From the NCBI GenBank assembly GCA_948567375.1, contig OX419757.1:23182732-23246731 (forward strand): 64,000 nt of DNA, read 5' to 3'. Under the pieces are notes generated by a model. The model searched no databases. It was not told the DNA's origin and saw only the letters and a list, made by a program, of their open reading frames with translations. This document shows, piece by piece, positions 36,734 to 49,519 of this stretch; positions within the stretch are counted from its first letter, which is position 1, and every line of letters begins with the position of its first letter. Source of the stretch: Lunularia cruciata (taxonomy: Eukaryota; Streptophyta; Marchantiopsida; Lunulariales; Lunulariaceae). The position numbers were made by a program, and so were the translations under genes.

Positions 36734-36799
36734 ATCTCTAAAAATTATTACCAAATCAATTTTCACCTAGAGCTAATTTTTCTAGCTAATGATATTACA
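36734..36799 (-). mobile_element. Family C LTR fragment
   Basis: A minus-strand LTR start at 36799 (TGTAATATCATTAGCTAG), matching the C LTR starts at 5564, 14453 and 25737 for about 65-75 bases, then lost. No clear purine tract precedes it. Confidence 0.6.
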
Positions 36800-37015
36800 T
36801 TAGGCCATGCATCCTTATATTGGGGAGGAATCAATTGCAAGTATCTTAATAATAGGCTGTCATAACTGATAGCAAATGATGCTCCATCAAACCCTTGTAT
36901 ATCTCACTCCTTGGTCACTATTGCTTCTTCTTTTTGTTGAACTCCTTCATGCATATCCTCTCCTTAAATATCCATTTCATCCCCCTTGGCCCTTCCTACT
37001 GTCATGCCTACACTC

Positions 37016-38060
37016 TCAACTGCAAGGGTGAATTGGGTGTGTTGAGGTTGTTAGTTCTTTGCTCCAAAGAACTTCTTGATCTTTGGCTTGATAACTCTCT
37101 TCTACTTGCTCCTCCTCATGTGATGTAGATGTTGCATCTAAATACTCTTCTCTTCTCTCCAATGTAGTTTTGGTGTCTTGAAGGAAGAGCTCTTCTTTCT
37201 CTATTTCTTCTTTTTTGGTTTCCTCTTTGTCTAAAAAGATATCCATTACTTGTGGATTCTTTTGTACCTTCTTGGCAAGACCTTGAAATCTTGAAGGGGT
37301 AGCTCACTTGTTTTCTAGGACAACCTTCATCATCTTCACCTCTACAAAATTGCCAATTATAGCAAATTCCTAGTCCGCTTTCCAAATTACTTGTGTTACT
37401 CCCTTTCCTTTTGGTTAGGATGCAAAGTACTACTCTGAGTAGAAGTGAATTTGGAACTTATTTTACTCCTTGATTAGCAAATTGAGGCCCATGTATAAAT
37501 CTATCACAAATAGAGCAAGGCAAGTGGCACTTCAGTTGTCCTACAACTCTTATAAAATAGATTAGATGTGCAATTAAAAATATATTTGCCCAATTTACTA
37601 CCACTCTTTGATACATATGCTCAAATAAGATAGCTTGATGAAGTAGGTGGTACTCTTCAAGTGTGAAAACTTTATTTGCAAAGCCTCAATTGCTCTTTAG
37701 ATTGGGTCATTGTGATTAATGATCCTCCATTGGTAGCTGGTATTTTGCTTCTCTATGAAGGACTCAACAATTCTTGAATTCACTTCTTCTCCCATGTTTC
37801 CAAGCTTAGTATCAAGAGTAATGGCTTATGCACTACTTGCATTCAACCCAAGAACCATCCTCTAATGCTCCGTGCTCCATCCCTTTAGGTTACCTCAGAT
37901 TTCACCACTTTCTTGGTTTCTACTCCTCATTTCATGAACCATGAATAGTGAGCTAAGGTCCAAATTTCAAAGTAAGAAGGCTTGCTTTGGAGAAACTTAC
38001 TCATAATCATTTCTACTTATCCACTACTAGATAGTGGAGGATTTTGGTGATTCAATGCCA
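37016..38060 (-). pseudogene. Old relic of the LTR-borne protein (third locus)
   Basis: Read on the minus strand from about 38060: EEVNSRIVESFIEK, then NDPI*RAIEALQIKFSHLK, STTYFIKLSYLSICIKEW and VIDLYMGLNLL. These match, in order, the QEVRDAFSSKW, KDPIKREIVSALMAILK, RTTYVMKHQAVFFHK and AHFDFGLNLL segments of the frame at 55180. An acidic Lys/Glu segment (37016-37246) follows, as in the intact order. About ten stops. Composition and spacing agree with the 18950-21090 relic. Confidence 0.6.
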
Positions 38061-39289
38061 ACCAAAAAATACTAAAGTCAAAAAAAAGAAGTTGTTCCCT
38101 AAAGGAATATGGGTAAAAAATGACTAGAAATGAAGGAAGCATCACAATGTCATAGTTCATTTATTATTTCCTATTTAACCTCTTGGATAGGAGATAATAA
38201 GAGGGTAGTGTAACTCCCTATGGTGCACTATAGAAAAGATAAAATTAACCATCACTCTCACTATGTATATAATCAAAGTTACTCTTGAAGGTGATGGTTC
38301 ACTATGCCCTTAAGATCACTTTAACCTAAAGATATCAACTCCAAAGGCATGTCTTACCCTTCTCTAAAGTCACAACCCTAAAGACATCTTTTAGTTGGTT
38401 GAATGCACTTTGTTTTTAAGTTTGTGATACTCCCAATGCTCCAAATCCTAGTTGATTCCTTAGCACATTGTTTCACTCCTTTGGGTCCCTCAAGAATCAG
38501 ATATTTTGATAAAGTGCAAATTTACTTTGTACTATAGAACTTGTGATCCTATTGTGAAATTCCTCATCACTACTCAACAAAACATTTAGAATAAAACAAA
38601 TTGGTATACTTTGGTTGTATACAAAAATTGCATGAGAAAGTCTAAAATTATTGGGCCAAAGCCTTATATACAATTTACTTATTTACATCAAAGGGACTTA
38701 ACACTTAAGTAGGCTCCTTGGTAATCTCCTATCTGATCCTACATCATTCACTTCAGGATTCAAATCCTATCTTATCTTAATCACATCTATGTTGGCTAGG
38801 CTCCTTACACATACCAATCAACATGTGTCAAGTATTTCCCAAATTGATTTTGAAATATAATTTCTTCATAATTGCAACTATAAAGGCACTACTCCAAAGT
38901 ATTAACAACTAAGAATAATTATTTAACAGCAAAGTCTAATATAACACTAAAGTCATTTATCTTGGAATATTTACAATTACAAATGCTTACTTAATAACAA
39001 AGTCTTGTACAACTTCAAAGGCAATTCTCTAGAAATATTGGAACATCTAGGTTAATGCTCCTATTTTCCAGGTTGACATCTCAACTTATAAGTTGATTCT
39101 GGTTGCTTATTTTGCTATTACCAACGCTTTGATTTTATTGTCATACATTGTTTACCATGCAAACACAAGCAATGCAACTAAATCATCTGCTACATATAGT
39201 GATCAACCAATTAGAATCCACCATGGATGTCAACCTAGATGCTCTTATAAATATATAGATTTATGAAGGTCTTCCTACTTGAGGATCTC
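38061..39289. other. Unrecognised sequence
   Basis: No frame or repeat that I can name. By its position between an LTR-ORF relic and LTR-A-like sequence, it may be the U3 side of an old LTR. Confidence 0.35.
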
Positions 39290-39480
39290 CACAACAACCT
39301 TGGGAATTCTGAACCTTCAAATGCTTATAATGTTTGCTATAGACCTCCAAGTACTACAAATTTGGCATCAATGGAAATCCCTTGAAAAGACAATTCTAAC
39401 AAGATAAGACTGCTCTATTTTGATACATAAACACAAAGATATTAGCCCCAAAGTGAAAATAGAAAAATTCTGTTTGGGAA
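39290..39480 (-). mobile_element. LTR-A-like remnant
   Basis: Resembles 28620-28780 of the A solo LTR: the phrases CTTCAAATG, ACCTCCAA, TTTGG...CAATGGAAA, AAGACNNTTC and AACNAGATA occur in the same order and spacing. With the relic frame at 37016-38060 in the same orientation, it suggests an old minus-strand LTR of the A lineage covering roughly 36800-39700. The boundaries are not visible. Confidence 0.45.
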
Positions 39481-40546
39481 GAAAACTCTTTAGAATAGGA
39501 TCCTTCATGGAGAGAATTCTTTGGTGGCTGGGTAGTCATTATTTTCATGTGAGAACTCTTGGTTGGGTCCCAATTATCCTTGGTGGCAGTTCTTTATCTA
39601 GGTCTTTGGGGCAAAGGTCTTCAAGACCTGGGATATTTGGAGCCATCTCCTTTGTACCTTTGCATACATAAGGATGAAGGTGAATAATACCCAACTAAGG
39701 GGTTTCTCACCTAATCATGACAATATGCTTCTTTATATTTTACAAAAAATAAATTGGAACAAACTGGAATAAATGGAACAAAATAGAATAAAAGATGGAG
39801 CACCATAAAGATCATTGCTATCGTCTTCCTCATTGCTTGTTATCCTATCACCATTTTGCTATTGAGGGATTACTAACCCAAAGAAATACCTAACTACTGA
39901 AGACTCTAATTCAATACTCACTCTTTGGTTGCTCTTAGAGAATTTTCTAATAGAAGATGAAATTGATTGTAAGAAATTTCTCATAAAATTTAAAATTACT
40001 TACCCAATACCTAATTTCATAGTAGGTGTTCTTTGCTCAAAGGTCTCAAATGGGTAAGTTATTACTACCTCATGTAAAAAAACCTTTGAGAGGCACCAAT
40101 GGTCCTTGGTGGGGTTCTTTGCTTAGGTGGCACCACCATTCAAATTTGTAGTACTATCATCGGTTCTCAAAATCTTTGTGCAAAGAATCTTAAAACTCTT
40201 CTCTCTGGCTTGGATTATGTTTTGCACTTCCTTCTTACCATAATGCAAATCTTCCTAGACTAATTCTTTTTACCCTTACATATATAGAGATAGGTCTAAA
40301 GATTGCTCATACACAATGGTTTCTCCCTTCAAATAAGAAAATAACACCTCTCATCTTTACAATGAGTAAGAAAAAATTAAAAGTTTTGCAAAAATGTGTG
40401 CAGCTTTGTTAGATTTAAGCTAAAAATTGGTATTAGAGAAAACTTGGATGGTGAGTGTATTTAGAGTGTTTTGTGCAAGCAATTTTTTTACTCCTTAAAG
40501 TTTTCCCAATGTTTTATCACATGGAATTTGGAGTTATTGGGTCATG
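39481..40546. other. Unrecognised sequence
   Basis: An 83-codon plus frame (39420-39671) has no motif and no counterpart in the window; I regard it as chance. Confidence 0.4.
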
Positions 40547-41229
40547 TAACACCCATTTGTGCATGTATGTGCTATTGTGATATTTAGTTTGGTATTATAA
40601 GTACTTGAGAGATATTATTTAGAGCTAAAGTATGGTTCTACATTAGTCATGATTAGCTAAAGATAGTCATTGTTAAGATAGAGTAGACCTTACTTTAGAG
40701 GAAATAGGAAAGATGCACACCACTATTTTGGATTCTAATGTGTTGACTTGGTATTATTCATAGGTGTTTGGCTTTGAGGAAAGAATTGAGAACTCTTAGA
40801 CCCACAAGTTATTTTTTTAATTCTTCTATAGTCCAAGGAAAGCCCTTGTGAAGGAAACATTAATGTAATGGTTAGGTCAAGATAAGACCACATGCTTAGG
40901 AGAATATTCCCATGAGTATAGATATTCCTTTAGCTTTTTGACTTTATTTGACTTTTAGCCTAGTAACTTGAGTTACTCTAGTAATTATTAACTTTGGTGT
41001 GTAATTATTTCACAAGTATACAAACTAGAGGTGATGAGGTACTCATCATCCTTTCATTTTGCAACTATCCCTCTCTCATTGAGTTCTCTAGTGAGCAATG
41101 CCTTGAGTCTTGGAATGTTAGCCTTGGAGGAGTATGATGGAGTTGGGGTTCTTTGCCTTCTTAGTCCATGGTCGGTTACCATAATAGCAATTAGAGGTTC
41201 ATCCTAAGTGAGAGACATGCCGGCTCACA
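40547..41229 (+). mobile_element. Family B LTR (plus), probably solo
   Basis: Starts TGTAACACCCATTTGTGCATG at 40547 and ends GCCGGCTCACA at 41229, 683 bp, both termini intact. No B internal sequence follows or precedes it. The flanking five bases are GGTCA and GTCCA; these may be a decayed duplication, but that is weak. Confidence 0.8.
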
Positions 41230-41384
41230 GTCCATCAAAGAGTTCAAGTAAAATGAAAATAGTACTTAATGAATATCAATTGGAGTTCAAAATGTAGGAT
41301 GATTGAGGTTTGAGCTTTGATGATGATTTTTTTTATCAAATTTGAGGATTTAGCTATTGATTTTGTCCAAGACAGTTAATATTG

Positions 41385-41387
<3 letters not shown>

Positions 41388-41439
<52 letters not shown>
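41388..41439. repeat. (TA)n microsatellite
   Basis: About 52 bases of pure TA repeat, second of two in the window. Confidence 0.95.
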
Positions 41440-41441
<2 letters not shown>

Positions 41442-42031
41442 AAGTAGGTGAGTTGATGTTCAATTATGCTCAAATTGTACATCATGGAAAGAAAATCATT
41501 AAGTATAGGATTTGTTTAGTTTTGAGAGTGTGAGTGCAATACCATAAGATTCAGATAGTCACTAGATTTGAGATAGGCTATGAAGTCAACATGAGTGATA
41601 ATCTTAACATGCCATATTGGTTCTTTGGAATTTTCAAACAACTATAGATCAATGGATAAATTAAAGCAAGCTAATCAAGTTGAGTTTAAGATTTACTTTC
41701 ATGGCAAAGCAAGAGAAAAGTTTGAGCAAAGAAAATAAAAATTATAGATTGTTCAACTAGTATTAGGTTCAAATCCAAAAATGTTGGTGTCATAAGGATT
41801 TATTAAAGCAAGAGGTTTCAATCAGCATATCAAATAGGTAATAATTGCAAGGTTTTGTCAATCTTTTGGATATTTTTTTCTTCTTGGAGTAAAGTCACTC
41901 TTTTATCCATCTTGTTTATCAGCACAAAATCTTTAAATATTTTCTTAATATGGAAAAAAAGCTAAAAGGAGAGAAGGAAAATTTTAATTTTCCCTCCAAT
42001 AGATTCTAGTTAAACTTTTAAACACATGTTT

Positions 42032-42432
42032 TGTAACAATATGTTTAGTGATGAAGTTAGTTACAACTAACAAAGTAAAGAATAGGCCAAATTAGCCTAG
42101 AATATTCCAAAAGTATCTAAGAAGCTTAGCTTGCATCCCAAGTAGGTAGCTTCTAGAAGGAAGCTTTTAGAAGCTTCTAACTATCTTACCTTGCATGCCA
42201 AGTAGGTGGCTCCTAGAAGAAAGCTTCTTGAGAAGCTTCCCGGTTAACTTGGCTTGCACTCCAAGAAAGCGGTTCAAGGAAGTTTCTTGAGAATCTTCTC
42301 AAGAGCCTTGTATGCTCCTTATAAATACCAAAGCTAAAGCTCATGCTAGGCATTCAAAATTTTCCCATACTCAAGAGTCCCAATGTGATTATTCCATTCT
42401 CCTATTTCACTCCTTGGTTGTGGTCTTTTACA
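42032..42432 (+). mobile_element. Family D solo LTR
   Basis: Starts TGTAACAATATG and ends GTGGTCTTTTACA, 401 bp, matching the D 5' LTR at 49435-49859 throughout. The flanks are TGTTT (42027-42031) and TGTTC (42433-42437), a target duplication with one change, and no primer site follows, so it is a solo LTR. It holds the same inverted-pentamer array (best part 42151-42177) and a TATAAATA box at 42320-42327. It lies in or beside the copia relic. Confidence 0.85.
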
Positions 42433-42749
42433 TGTTCTCATTGTAATTTGACACGTATTGATGAAAATTTATTTAAGAATTGAAGGTTGGCAAGTCATGT
42501 AGACTTTTCAGATACTAAATGGCATTCAAAATGATGGAGTCTTTTCATAAGTAATTTTTTTGGAGTTTTGATCCCTTCTATTTTTTTTCTAAAGAGATTA
42601 TCTTGTAGGCTATGTATTTTTAAGCTTAATTTTGATTTTCAAATCAATATTGTAGGTTATATTTTCAATTTTCTTATATGCTTTCAATGGAAGAAATTTA
42701 GGATGCACCAAGAGAGTATGAACTTCACAATAACCACTATGATCATAGG

Positions 42750-44350
42750 TTAGACAGATTTAGGTGTGAGATAATGAAGTTTGATGGACATGGTCATTAC
42801 TTCTTATGGGAATATTAAGTAAAGGAGCACTTTAGACCATGAGTTTGGACAAAATTAGCCTATAAATATTTTTATCTTTTATCTTTAAATAATTATAATC
42901 ACATAATTAGAAAATTATGTGGATTTTATAACATTTTTGAGGTACTTAAACAGAATTATTATTAGAAAGAGCTACAAAATCAACTTTATATAACCTTTAG
43001 ATTGATGAGTTTCAAGATAAAGAACCAAGGGACAAAGATTCAAGATCATATTGATGTATTCAATTTCAATGTGGTGGATTTGCAAATTTTTGAAAGGACT
43101 TAAGTAATCAAAAGAAGTTATTAGATCTATTAAGTAATCACGGGAAGGTATTACATATGCTGTCTTAGTCCTTATCACAAGTGTTTCTAGATTATGATAA
43201 GAAGATCATTACCTTACAAGGATTTAGTGAGAGATTTCTTAACAAAAAATCTTCAATAGAAGTTGGTGTTGTCTTCTAAGCCGTTGGCATTGTCTTTAGC
43301 AACATTGAATGTTAATTGACATTGTCTTCTTTAGCAACATTGAATGTGAGTTGTGATAGGCTCCAATTACAAGTGAAAGGTAAGAAAAAAAGTGAACAAA
43401 AGTGGAAAATTAAGAACTAGGAGGAAATCTCAAGACAAGGAGATGATAGTTTGTTAAGATTGTGGCAATAAGGCATGTAGAGAAGGACTATTATGGTAAG
43501 GAAAATGAGTCATATATGTCAATCTACATAAAAATATGTCAAAAAATTAAAGATTAAGAAGATTTGTGAAATGATGATTATGGTATGTGGAGCTATGAGT
43601 TTGTATTATATACTTCATCCAAGAGAATGAATAATGAATATATTCATGATTATGCTTATTATCGTCATAGTTTTTACAATTGAGAATTTTTTATTCCTAC
43701 TCTACTCAAATGATTTCATAAAGAATGATCATTTTGTGAGATTATGGGTATTGGATATATGAAGATTAAGACATTTGATAGAATATCTGCATATTGACTT
43801 AAATTAAATTATATTCTTGATATGTTGAAGAACTTGATATATCTTGGAATGTTGGACATAAAAGGTCATTATTGGAGTATAAATGATGAGTATTTTGAGT
43901 CAAGGCCAAAGGTAAGGTACTTTTGAAGAGGAATGAGGATACAAATTTATGTATGTTATCATTTAATATTTCTTGTAAAGATACCAAGGTCAATTGCATT
44001 TGATCCATATAAGTGAGATGAACTAGGTGATTTTTTGTCAAGAAAATAAGATTATTAGGTGCATGAAGCACATATAAAAAATATGTGGTTTAAGTGTAGG
44101 AATTGCACTTGCAATTAGGTCATATGAGTGAAAAATTTTAGTGGTTTTTTACAAAGGATTATTATACATTTTTAAGTCAATTTAATTATTGTAAATACTA
44201 TGTATATAAAATATAAAAATAACATATATTTTCTTAAATTTTGGGACTCATAATTCCAAGGCAATTTTGAAGTACATGTAGAGTGATATGTGGGGCTATC
44301 CTCTACTATCTCTTATTTAGGTAAAGTAGGTAATTTTAGGTTAATATACA
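42750..44350 (+). pseudogene. Ty1/copia gag-pol relic
   Basis: Weak but ordered copia signals on the plus strand: KFDGHGHYFLWE near 42780 (gag start), HIDVFNFNVVDLQIFER near 43045 (gag), KNLIYLGMLD near 43830, LGHMSEKF near 44110 (the gag-pre-integrase RLGHMSEKG motif), and SDMWGYPLLSL near 44290 (integrase, HSDLWGPS-like). Every frame is broken. It is the only copia element I found here. Confidence 0.6.
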
Positions 44351-45899
44351 TAAGAAAAAATTCATCCATTCCTTAGTAAGCTTTGAGCATAGGATGAAGA
44401 ATATAAAGCTTTGTGAGTAATAATTATATTTGCTAAGTAAATAGTAAGATTTTCTACTTAAGAATGAAATTATTAATGTTTAACTCTAGAAGAACTTTTT
44501 ATGAGTATGAAGGAATGACCTTCTAGGTTGACATTGGTGAAGTCTTCTGCTTTAGGTTATTTTTGAGGCATAAGAACATGAATTGGTGATTTAGGAATGA
44601 ATGAGAGATTTGAAAAGTAAATCAATAGGATATTTGCTTTGAGTCGTTATCCTTGATGGTGCAATATCAACTTATATTCCTTCTTGTACATGGTACATAT
44701 GAAAATTGTCCCAAGAGGTGTCTTTTGGGTGAGAGACAAGCTTGGTATTATTTTTGTTTTCAGATTGGATAATAATGTGGGAGTACACATTTTTATGATT
44801 TTAACATGTGATAAGAACAATTGGGGATAAGTTAGAATCTCACCATGGTTTTACACTTTACAACATAATTTTTTTGTTGAGTGGCTCAAGCAAACACTAT
44901 TGGACCAAGTATGATCAAGCCAACCAGCTTTACCACAAAAATATTGGGCTAAAGTGTTGAATATTGTAACTTATTGGGTTGACATCTCTATGTAGTGAAC
45001 CAACTTGACTTCCTTGGAGCTAACTTGTGTTTCTTTATTTTATTTAGAAATTTTGGCACATAGCATGACAAAATGTAGTAGACAAATGTTGTTAGACAAA
45101 CATCTCACAAAGTGAATGTATCTCTCATATGATGATTATGACCCTCTTCTAAAGGATGGTAGCCACATGTTTCTATTATTATAGGATTTTCTTGACAACC
45201 TATCTTACAATGAGTTTCATTATGAAGCTCCTTTATTACAAAATGTAACTCTTTGAAGATCTGTTGACACAAGCTTGTGTCATTATGAAGATCAGTGGAA
45301 AAAAGGTCCTTGCAATACAAACGTCTACCATGAATTGAAGCGCCACCAAACTTTATGCCAACTGCAATTTCATGCTTCCCACATGAATGCATTGCCAAAA
45401 GAAGTACTTCCAACCATTCCATGCCAAGCAACATGTGTTTATGGCATGATCGGGACCGCTTGTCAAGCGCCATAATGGATGAAATATGGACTAGTTTCTA
45501 CAAGACTATAAAATCAAGATCCCCTTTTTTGAGGAGAAATTTTTAATTTTCATTTTCTTTCATCACAATCAACATTTTGTTGCACTATAAGAAAGAAACA
45601 TGACCGCTACTAATAGAACTCACCTTTCACTAGCAACATACGAAATAAGTTTGAGAGATTGTGTAAGAGGATGTTGGTGGTAGGATAAATTTGCAAATCC
45701 AAATAATTTAGCAATGGCATGATGAATTGCTAAGGATAGGAAACAGAAGCCTTTGGTAGAGATAGTGAACAAACCTCTAGAAATCTTGGAATGGTTTTGT
45801 ACTATATGTAGGATTACCTCAAGAGTCAAAAGCTAGAATTCTTGGTATGAGATTGGTGTCTTTTGGATATTTCCTTGCTAGAAGAAATCTGTATCAACA
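44351..45899. other. Unassigned, perhaps the rest of the copia relic
   Basis: No clear domain. The first few hundred bases may be decayed copia integrase. A 122-codon minus frame at 45105-45473, containing HNDTSLCQQIFKELH, has no family that I recognise. Confidence 0.35.
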
Positions 45900-47760
45900 T
45901 CTACATGAGTGGTAGGAGGTTGAATGCATGTTTGACCATGTGGATGGAAGATCACTAGCAATGAGTAGTAAGAAAAGAATACTTATTGTTTGGTCATATC
46001 CACATGGAAACACTCCATGGTCATCCAGGCAAGGATTTGAATTTGTTACTAGAATAGCCTATATGACCCTAAACTAGGCAATCTTTCAAGAATGATGACC
46101 TATGAGTTGGGCAAGGATGTTCCAAGAGCGGGTCAACAAGCTGTTGGATGGCATAGCTTAGGGTGCCATCACAATCATAGCCCCTTTCATTTTTCACTTC
46201 TACATAGGAATGAACCTCCTAACCAAGGAAGAGAAGGAGAAATACCCTAGCCACTCTACCATACCTATGTATTTCAATGGGCATCATGACCTACTCAAGA
46301 AATTTTGAAGTACCACAGAGCAAACAACTAGTTTGCTTGTACCAAGAAATTTGAACATGTTATAGAGACCTACAATACAATCCTAATATGCAAGAACAAG
46401 ACTAGGTTCAAGTCCAAGATTTAGGCTTCCAAGAAGCACAAATGAGCAGTGCCAATGATAGATGTATTGTCTAGTGATAGTGGAAGCCAAGACATCCTAA
46501 GAAACAATGAGGAACCAAAAGAAATCTACCCCACAAACAAGTAGGATAGAGAAGCTGAGAAATCTGCCTGACAAACAAGTAGGATAGAGATAAACAACAA
46601 AGAATCATGAAGTGATGACTCTTCCAACCATATCTCATTGCTCAACAAGGAAGTAAATGTGGAAGATGGCAATGAAAAAGCTCAATTGTTACCTCTTACA
46701 ATTGATATGACCAAGGAGTTATTCTTCTTCAAGGGGAAAGAGCCAAAGGAGGAAGGCAAGAGTACTCATATAGCCAAGCTGCAGCAAACTATGATACATT
46801 TCTTAGCCTTCATTGACTTTGTTTTGTGGACATGGAACAAGAATGCATAGCCAGTTGGCAAGGAGAATGATACAATGCAAGAAGTGCCCAAAGCAAAAAG
46901 CTCAAAAGGCCGCCCAAGCCCAAAACCACTTTTTAAGAAATGAACCAATCACCAAGGGCTACCAAGTGAAGGTAGAATAGCTACCAAGTGAATGAAAACC
47001 GGTGGAATAGAAGGTGGAAAAAGCAAACAACATATGCCAAGCTTATATAGAGGACAAACCAACATGACCAACATTGGCCCAAGCAAATAATACAGAATAA
47101 ATTACAAATATGACCACAACCAAATTCTTCCTTAATTGAGTAAAATAAAAAAGATATCACTTGCATGGTTGACAATGGTCTACATAGTGGATATCATAAT
47201 GCCTATGACTGAAGCCTTGGGGGAGTTCCTACCATTCTACAAAGAACTTGATGCAATGATTCATGAACCGATGGCATTGGTCTGATACCTCCACAGAACA
47301 ACACAATCAATTGCCTAAGAGAAGAACCTCCTCCATAGTGAAGTGAATGAAGTTAAGGCTTGGAGTGCAAAGAAAGATAAGGAGTTGGAGAAGTTTGAGA
47401 AGGACAAGTACCAACAACATGACATTGCAAGACTCCACTTGCCCAACTAAATGCCAAAGATGACAAACATAGTCTCAAGTTTTTCCACCAATGAGAGAAG
47501 TACAAGGACAAGTGGTGGGCACAAGAAGATAAATTTAAGAGCCTAGAAATTGAAATCAAAGTGGCCCATACCAAAACAACCATGGCAAAATTGTTTTTCA
47601 AGAACATCAAAAAAATAACTGACCTTTGTATCTTGGACCCTACCACAAGTTTGAAATGGCAATAAGAAAAGGAGATGAAGGAATGAATGAAGCTCCTTAG
47701 CAAACAAACAAGTCTAGAAAACAATTGAATAGCTCACAATAATTAGGCACAAAAAAACCA
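45900..47760 (+). pseudogene. Old relic of the LTR-borne protein (plus copy)
   Basis: Near 46110-46270 it reads WARMFQERVNKLLDGIA, then APFIFHFYIGMNLL and TKEEKEKYPSH, aligning with INWARCFHGRTRQMVRNLW, MPFAAHFDFGLNLL and the following charged segment of the frame at 55180. From 47340 to 47700 it is a coiled coil (KDKELEKFEKDKYQQHD, QEDKFKSLEIEIKVAH). The part order is the same as in the long copy. Multiple stops and frameshifts. Confidence 0.62.
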
Positions 47761-48449
47761 AGTTCATAGACTAGCTCAAATTAATGGCCAACAAGAACCT
47801 CTAGCTTATAAAGGTAAGGATCTTTAGACACAAAATGGATGTATTAGAATAAAATTTTTATACAAAATACCAACTTATGGTGATGTCCAATAAATTGCAA
47901 GGGCATACCTAGGCTAGTTTCAAATAAATACTTGAAGCATAATAGAAGGAGCTTGTAGAGTTAATACATGTGTGTAAAAGAGCAAGTGGTTTGTCACCAA
48001 TACAATAAGTTCATACCAACAACAAGTAACTTCACCAATGACCTCATACAAATTGAGTAATGGCTACCTTTGTCAAAAAATCTAAGTGTAATCTTGTTGG
48101 TAGAATAATGTAGATTTTGTAATCATAGACCAGGAATTTTCATTCTTGTACATAGTTTGTACATAATAGTTAGGATACAATACAAAGGCCTTGTGTTAGT
48201 CTAGCAAGCAACCAGTAAAGGTAGGTGACAATGCATTGAAGTGGTTGTAATCAAGGCTTACCCATGCTTCAGGATTAGGTTTAGGATTAAAGGATAAAAT
48301 GTGATTAGCATTGAGTGCCTTGGATGTAATTAGAAGATTTCCATCTCATTGTAACCATTGGATTTATTTATGGTTGAGTAGGAACTATACAAGGGGCTTA
48401 GGCCCCATTGACCACCATGTCCACTCAATGCATCCTCTTTTAGAGTAAA
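47761..48449. other. Unassigned, downstream of the relic
   Basis: May be the R/U5 side of the LTR that carried the relic frame, judging by position. No motif or terminus identified. Confidence 0.35.
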
Positions 48450-49434
48450 ATGATTCTCTTGGCTTCTAGTGAATTGGATGGAGTAGCAAAGCTATTGTGG
48501 CAATTCCAAGTGAGTGAGCTGAATGGAAAATTGTTGCACCAATCTTGACATGGGTATAATTCAAGAGTGCAATAATTGGTCTATTCCAAGCTATAAATGC
48601 CACACATGATGTGCAAGATAAGTTGGCAGAGTTGAAGCAAATTGGCTGTGTAAGAAGTTACATCATATAATTCCAAAACACAATCATGCAAATTCTAGAT
48701 ATAGTGGAAGATGAAGCACTAGATCTATTTGTGAGGGGCTTGAAGCCACAAAAAAATTTAAAGATAATAATGTGAGAGCTACAACACTTGGAGAAAGCCA
48801 AGCGGTTGGCTGAACATTTTGATTCTTTGGTTGCAACAACTTGGGCTTGACCTTGACCTCCACAAAACCTACCAATACCCTACACAAGGGTGGAGGAATT
48901 GACAACAATGGAGATTGATGTCATTCAATAGAGACCACTTGGCATTGCATATAGAGAACAATTGTGATAGAATGGTGGTTGTTTTTATTATCACCAAATT
49001 GAACATGGCATTGTTGAATGTCCACTCAAGAATGGTTGACCTTGACAAGTCACCTAAATGGTGTTTGTAGAGCAGAATGATTAGGGAAATGAGGAATCCT
49101 AGTAGTAGATTTCAAGCTGCTTGTTGGGAACTCGATTAGTTCCAATGGGATCAAAGGCTTGACCTATGCAAGTTTGCTTCACTTGCAAGATATGATATCT
49201 TATTGTGGTTGTAAGATTTTGGTTGATTCGAGAAGTTCAAAAATTGCTTGTCCATGCAATAAGCTAAGGAATTACATATTCCTCAAGCTAGTAATTAGAA
49301 GTAGATTAATGATGGCGGATGGTAGAAAAGGGTTTTGCATTTTGTACCTTGCATCTTGTTACCTTCAAGATTAGACTATTTAGAGTGTATGAGATGTTTT
49401 GTAACACTTCTACACTATGATGTCATTCTAGGTA
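48450..49434 (+). pseudogene. Family D gag-protease fragment, interrupted by a second D element
   Basis: Aligns with 50455-51455 of the neighbouring D element: the gag segment LLASSxLDGVAKL, the LVRGLK / LEEAxRLAxHFDSL region and the protease start (LVDSRSSK-like). It stops in the protease at TCATTCTAGG, exactly where the next D LTR begins at 49435. The remainder would lie beyond the inserted element. Confidence 0.75.
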
Positions 49435-49519
49435 TGTAACAATATGGAGTTTAGCGACAAAGTTAGTCAGGCTTACAAAGTAGCACATAAGACAAAGTAG
49501 CCTAGAATATTCCGGATGT

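Noticed and set aside
39420-39671. 83-codon plus frame with no stop
   Set aside because: No motif, no second copy, and it overlaps LTR-A-like minus-strand sequence.
40542-41234. GGTCA / GTCCA considered as a target duplication of the B LTR
   Set aside because: They do not match position by position; kept only as a weak hint.
45105-45473. 122-codon minus frame
   Set aside because: No recognisable domain and no conservation visible in the window; could be chance in this composition. Mentioned only within the unassigned stretch.
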